A DNA stretch of 7,888 nucleotides from Spirochaetaceae bacterium. GTDB taxonomy: Bacteria > Spirochaetota > Spirochaetia > Treponematales > Breznakiellaceae. The stretch is taken from NCBI GenBank assembly GCA_031278575.1, contig JAITKD010000058.1:1-7888 (forward strand). Reading direction: 5' to 3'. The translations under genes were made by a program, and so were the position numbers. Shown here one piece after another: positions 5,987 through 7,888 of this stretch (within the stretch, counting starts at the first letter, position 1; each line of letters begins with the position of its first letter). The notes beneath the pieces are model-generated. The model was not told the DNA's origin. It saw nothing but the letters and a program-made list of their open reading frames with translations, and ran no database searches.

Positions 5987-7178
5987 CCCCCCCCGGGGTA
6001 TACCCATACCCCGGTTTCTTGGGGTTGCCGCCGGGATCATCGCCCTGCTGGCCCTGGCGGCGGGCGGCGTGAGAAAAGAACTGGCCCTTACCCTGATGAA
6101 TTCGGTTTTTACCGCGGTTTTGGCCTATAGTTTCCTGGGGGCTTTGATCCTCGCCGGGATCCATAAAAAAAAAGCCCGGACCCTTTCGGTACGGCTGGCC
6201 CTCAGAAACATAAGCCCCGGAAACCGGGGGGAATTGCTCCTGACCCGGAACGGCTCCGGGGAGGGGCGCTTTTTCCGTTTCCCCGGCATCCTTATCCGGT
6301 ACGAACTGCGGCTCCTGACCAAGGACGGGCGGGTTATCCGGCATATCTTTGATCCCGATAATCTTGAGGATGATCAACGGTTCTTTCCGGTCCGGGAACG
6401 GGGGGCCTATTACGGCGCCCAGGACCGGTTTATTATCGCCGACTGCCTCGGATTTTTCCGGGCTTTTTTCCCCATAGCCCAGGACGGAAGCCCCCGGCTT
6501 TTGGCCCTGCCCGCGCCGGCGGCGGAGCCTGTCCCGGTGTATATCCAATCCGGGGGAAACGCCCAAAGAACGGAACCCCATTTTCAGCGGACCGACGACC
6601 TGACCGATCACCGGCCCTATATCCCCGGGGATGATCCCCGGCGGATTAACTGGAAACTCTACGGCCATGGGGGGGATCTTTTTGTCCGGGAGGGTGAACC
6701 GGAGCCGCCCCCCCATTCCCGGCTGGTCATTTTAGTGGACACCCAGGCCGATCCGGCGCTGTTTTCCCCCGAAGCCGCCCGGCGGGGGGTGGATCTGCTT
6801 TGCGAAAACGCCCTGGCCCTGGCCCGGGAGTACCTGGACCGGGGTATGGACATTCAGACCGGTTATACCGGCGGGGGAATCCGGGGAGGGGGCCCGGCGG
6901 AATTGGCCGAAACCCTGGCCTATCCCGCGGCGCTACCCCTTGCCGCCGGGGAGGAACTTCCCGAAGTGTCCGGCCGGGGGGTTTTGCTCCTGGCCCTTCC
7001 CCGGGATTCCGGGGAAGGGACCGCCCTGGACCGGTTTTTGCGGAAACGGGGGGGCAAACAGGCGGCGGATCTGGTGTTTCTCTACCGGGGGGAAGGGCTC
7101 GACGAGGCCGCGGAGACCTGCGTCCGCCGGTACCACCAAAAAGCAGGGGTTCACGCCCGGCGTTTACGGGTCATTTGA
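5955..7178 (+). CDS. DUF58 membrane protein, MoxR partner
   Basis: DUF58 proteins are membrane-anchored and have a degenerate VWA-like domain; they commonly accompany MoxR ATPases. The 407-residue product has two membrane helices at about 21-38 and 49-69, a beta-rich stretch at 80-200, and the signature HRPYIPGDDPRRINWK (219-234). A VWA-like strand LVILVDT follows (257-263). The MIDAS serines of true VWA domains are missing after D262, as is normal here. TTG 5955 is chosen because CGGGAG (5942-5947) lies 7 nt upstream and no ATG or GTG precedes the first helix. The gene contains a C8 run (5987-5994), G7 runs at 6669-6675 and 7048-7054, and a C7 run at 6708-6714. No batA/batB-type VWA genes follow, so the MoxR-DUF58 pair stands alone. 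Confidence 0.92.
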   Translation: MRGSTASKPFDPPRGIPIPRFLGVAAGIIALLALAAGGVRKELALTLMNSVFTAVLAYSFLGALILAGIHKKKARTLSVRLALRNISPGNRGELLLTRNGSGEGRFFRFPGILIRYELRLLTKDGRVIRHIFDPDNLEDDQRFFPVRERGAYYGAQDRFIIADCLGFFRAFFPIAQDGSPRLLALPAPAAEPVPVYIQSGGNAQRTEPHFQRTDDLTDHRPYIPGDDPRRINWKLYGHGGDLFVREGEPEPPPHSRLVILVDTQADPALFSPEAARRGVDLLCENALALAREYLDRGMDIQTGYTGGGIRGGGPAELAETLAYPAALPLAAGEELPEVSGRGVLLLALPRDSGEGTALDRFLRKRGGKQAADLVFLYRGEGLDEAAETCVRRYHQKAGVHARRLRVI

Positions 7179-7204
7179 GGAAAAACGGGGGCAGTTCGGA
7201 AACT

Positions 7205-7504
7205 TTATACGCCGTACCGGTCCAGGTTGACCCTTCCCCCGGGGCTTACCTCCACCCCTTCCGACCGGAGCAGGGCGATTTGTTGCTCCCGGCCGCCCCC
7301 TTCGGGCAGGGCGACGCGGCCGTCGGCCCGGATGACGCGGTGCCAGGGCAGGTCCTGGGAGCGGGACAGGGAATGGAGTACCCGGACCACCTGACGGGCC
7401 CCGTTGTAAAGGCCCGCCCGGATCGCGATATTCCGGTAGCTTGAAACCTTGCCCTTGGGTATCGCCCTGACCGCCCTTATAATATGAAGGGTTGATTCGG
7501 TCAT
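7205..7504 (-). CDS. Alkyltransferase-like protein (ATL), MGMT family without catalytic Cys
   Basis: ATLs bind O6-alkylguanine in DNA without removing the alkyl group and pass the lesion to nucleotide excision repair. The 99-residue protein contains only the DNA-binding domain of O6-methylguanine-DNA methyltransferase. The active-site PCHRV is PWHRV here (residues 53-57), the Trp-for-Cys change that marks ATLs. VSSYRNIA (20-27) carries the base-flipping Tyr (Y23), and R37 in GARQVVRVL is the likely arginine finger. ATG 7504 fits the family N-terminus. The frame stays open upstream to 7645, but that stretch runs through a palindrome and a structured element and does not look coding. No clear ribosome binding site is seen. 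The gene converges on the DUF58 gene with a 26-nt gap and no evident terminator between them. Confidence 0.93.
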   Translation of the reverse strand: MTESTLHIIRAVRAIPKGKVSSYRNIAIRAGLYNGARQVVRVLHSLSRSQDLPWHRVIRADGRVALPEGGGREQQIALLRSEGVEVSPGGRVNLDRYGV

Positions 7505-7515
7505 ACTTTTATAGG

Positions 7516-7542
7516 ATAATAGGAAGGGTTTCACCGTGTCAA
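7516..7542 (-). promoter_or_regulatory. Possible promoter of the ATL gene
   Basis: Read on the minus strand, a perfect TTGACA (7542-7537) is followed after only 15 nt by TATTAT (7521-7516), a one-mismatch -10 box. The spacing is short. Transcription would start near 7509, only a few bases before the ATG at 7504, which fits the lack of a ribosome binding site if the mRNA is nearly leaderless. Confidence 0.4.
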
Positions 7543-7552
7543 ATGGTGAAAC
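7528..7552. promoter_or_regulatory. Operator-like palindrome around the ATL -35 box
   Basis: GTTTCACC (7528-7535) and GGTGAAAC (7545-7552) form a perfect 8-bp inverted repeat with a 9-nt centre. The centre contains the TTGACA of the minus-strand promoter. Placement over a -35 box suggests a dimeric regulator site; a hairpin role in RNA is the alternative. Confidence 0.55.
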
Positions 7553-7607
7553 GGCCGCATCAGTAATTTTGCCTTTACCGGCCCGCATTGCCATAAAAGC
7601 TGCCGCG

Positions 7608-7710
7608 CAAGGGATTGGAGGGGTGCGTAAGCAGCCCCGGCGCAATGCGCCGGGGCCGGAGCGATAGCGGAGCCCCGAAAAGCCCGGTCCGGCCGCAACA
7701 GCGGCCGGAT
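7608..7710. repeat. GC-rich structured intergenic element (candidate dispersed repeat or RNA)
   Basis: A 10-bp stem with an AAT loop spans 7634-7656 and a 9-bp stem with an AACA loop spans 7688-7709. A short TGC-GTAA-GCA hairpin with a GNRA-type loop lies at 7624-7633. GGGG (7620-7623) can pair with CCCC (7673-7676) and GGG (7611-7613) with CCC (7683-7685), enclosing these in a branched fold. CGGAGC occurs twice (7657-7662, 7668-7673). The boundary words GGGATTGGAGG and CCCCGAAAAGCCCGG feel like a repeat seen in several bacterial genomes, but I cannot name or verify it. It lies between the divergent ATL gene and the partial gene at the end. Outside it and the palindrome, the 283-nt gap 7505-7787 shows nothing clear. 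Confidence 0.55.
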
Positions 7711-7787
7711 GCGCCCGAATTCAGAATTTAAAGGTAAAATTGCTGTACGGCGTTCAGTAATTCTCGGTTCAAATAGGCAAAAATAGT

Positions 7788-7888
7788 ATGGAATCGATAG
7801 TGATGACCGTATACGAAAAACCGACTTGGGAGAGAACCCAGGGGGATCTTGAACAAGTCCGATACTTTTACCCTGGGAACCTATTGAC
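7788..7888 (+). CDS. Partial gene of unknown function, cut by the window end
   Basis: An open frame starts at ATG 7788 and runs for 33 codons to the last base without a stop. A second in-frame ATG at 7803 would give MTVYEKPTWERTQGDLEQV as the beginning. Neither start has a strong ribosome binding site. The short charged sequence with a WERTQGDLEQ stretch reads like real protein, but I do not recognise a family. It would be divergent from the ATL gene. It may be a chance ORF. Confidence 0.4.
   Translation, partial: MESIVMTVYEKPTWERTQGDLEQVRYFYPGNLL

Noticed and set aside
5973..6716. A 247-codon open frame on the minus strand
   Set aside because: It is antisense to the DUF58 gene, rich in Pro and Gly, and has no family motif; the plus-strand frame carries the DUF58 signature.
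7505..7645. A 47-residue N-terminal extension of the ATL protein
   Set aside because: The family begins at MTESTLHIIRAV. The extension would run through the palindrome and part of the structured element and has no ribosome binding site.
7761..7780. A tRNA T-arm-like GGTTCAAAT
   Set aside because: The flanking five bases do not pair and no acceptor, D or anticodon stem is found upstream.

Overview
The window looks like a spirochaete chromosome, most likely a Treponema of the termite-gut type. This rests on the ribosomal protein L34 sequence with its short C-terminal extension, the order rpmH-rnpA-yidD-yidC-jag without dnaA beside it, and the heavy use of CGG, CCG and GGG-containing codons. 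The species is inferred from remembered family sequences and was not checked by a search.

Layout: positions 1-193 hold a strong promoter candidate with an extended -10 box, a ten-codon mini-ORF and a leader. Next comes a small KdgF-like cupin gene (200-547). A 71-bp inverted-repeat element (607-677) separates it from the rpmH promoter (693-721). From there eight genes run in one direction with small gaps or overlaps: rpmH, rnpA, yidD, yidC, jag, a secreted protein of unknown function, a MoxR-type AAA+ ATPase and a DUF58 membrane protein (793-7178). Two perfect or near-perfect stem-loops sit in the only gaps longer than 30 nt inside this block, before yidC and before jag. A convergent gene on the minus strand (7205-7504) encodes an alkyltransferase-like DNA-repair protein. 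The remaining 280 nt hold an operator-like palindrome, a GC-rich element with strong predicted RNA structure, and the first codons of a gene cut by the window edge.

The first half of the operon is a classic set joining a ribosomal protein, the tRNA 5'-end processing protein and the membrane-protein insertion machinery (YidD, YidC, and the RNA-binding protein Jag/KhpB). The second half adds an envelope-linked cassette: a signal-peptide protein, then MoxR and DUF58, a pair that often acts together as a chaperone-like ATPase with a membrane-bound partner. No mobile element with a transposase, CRISPR array, tRNA or rRNA is visible. The least ordinary parts are the non-coding ones: the hairpin elements, the sequestered rpmH ribosome binding site, the palindrome over the minus-strand promoter, and the structured element at 7608-7710.
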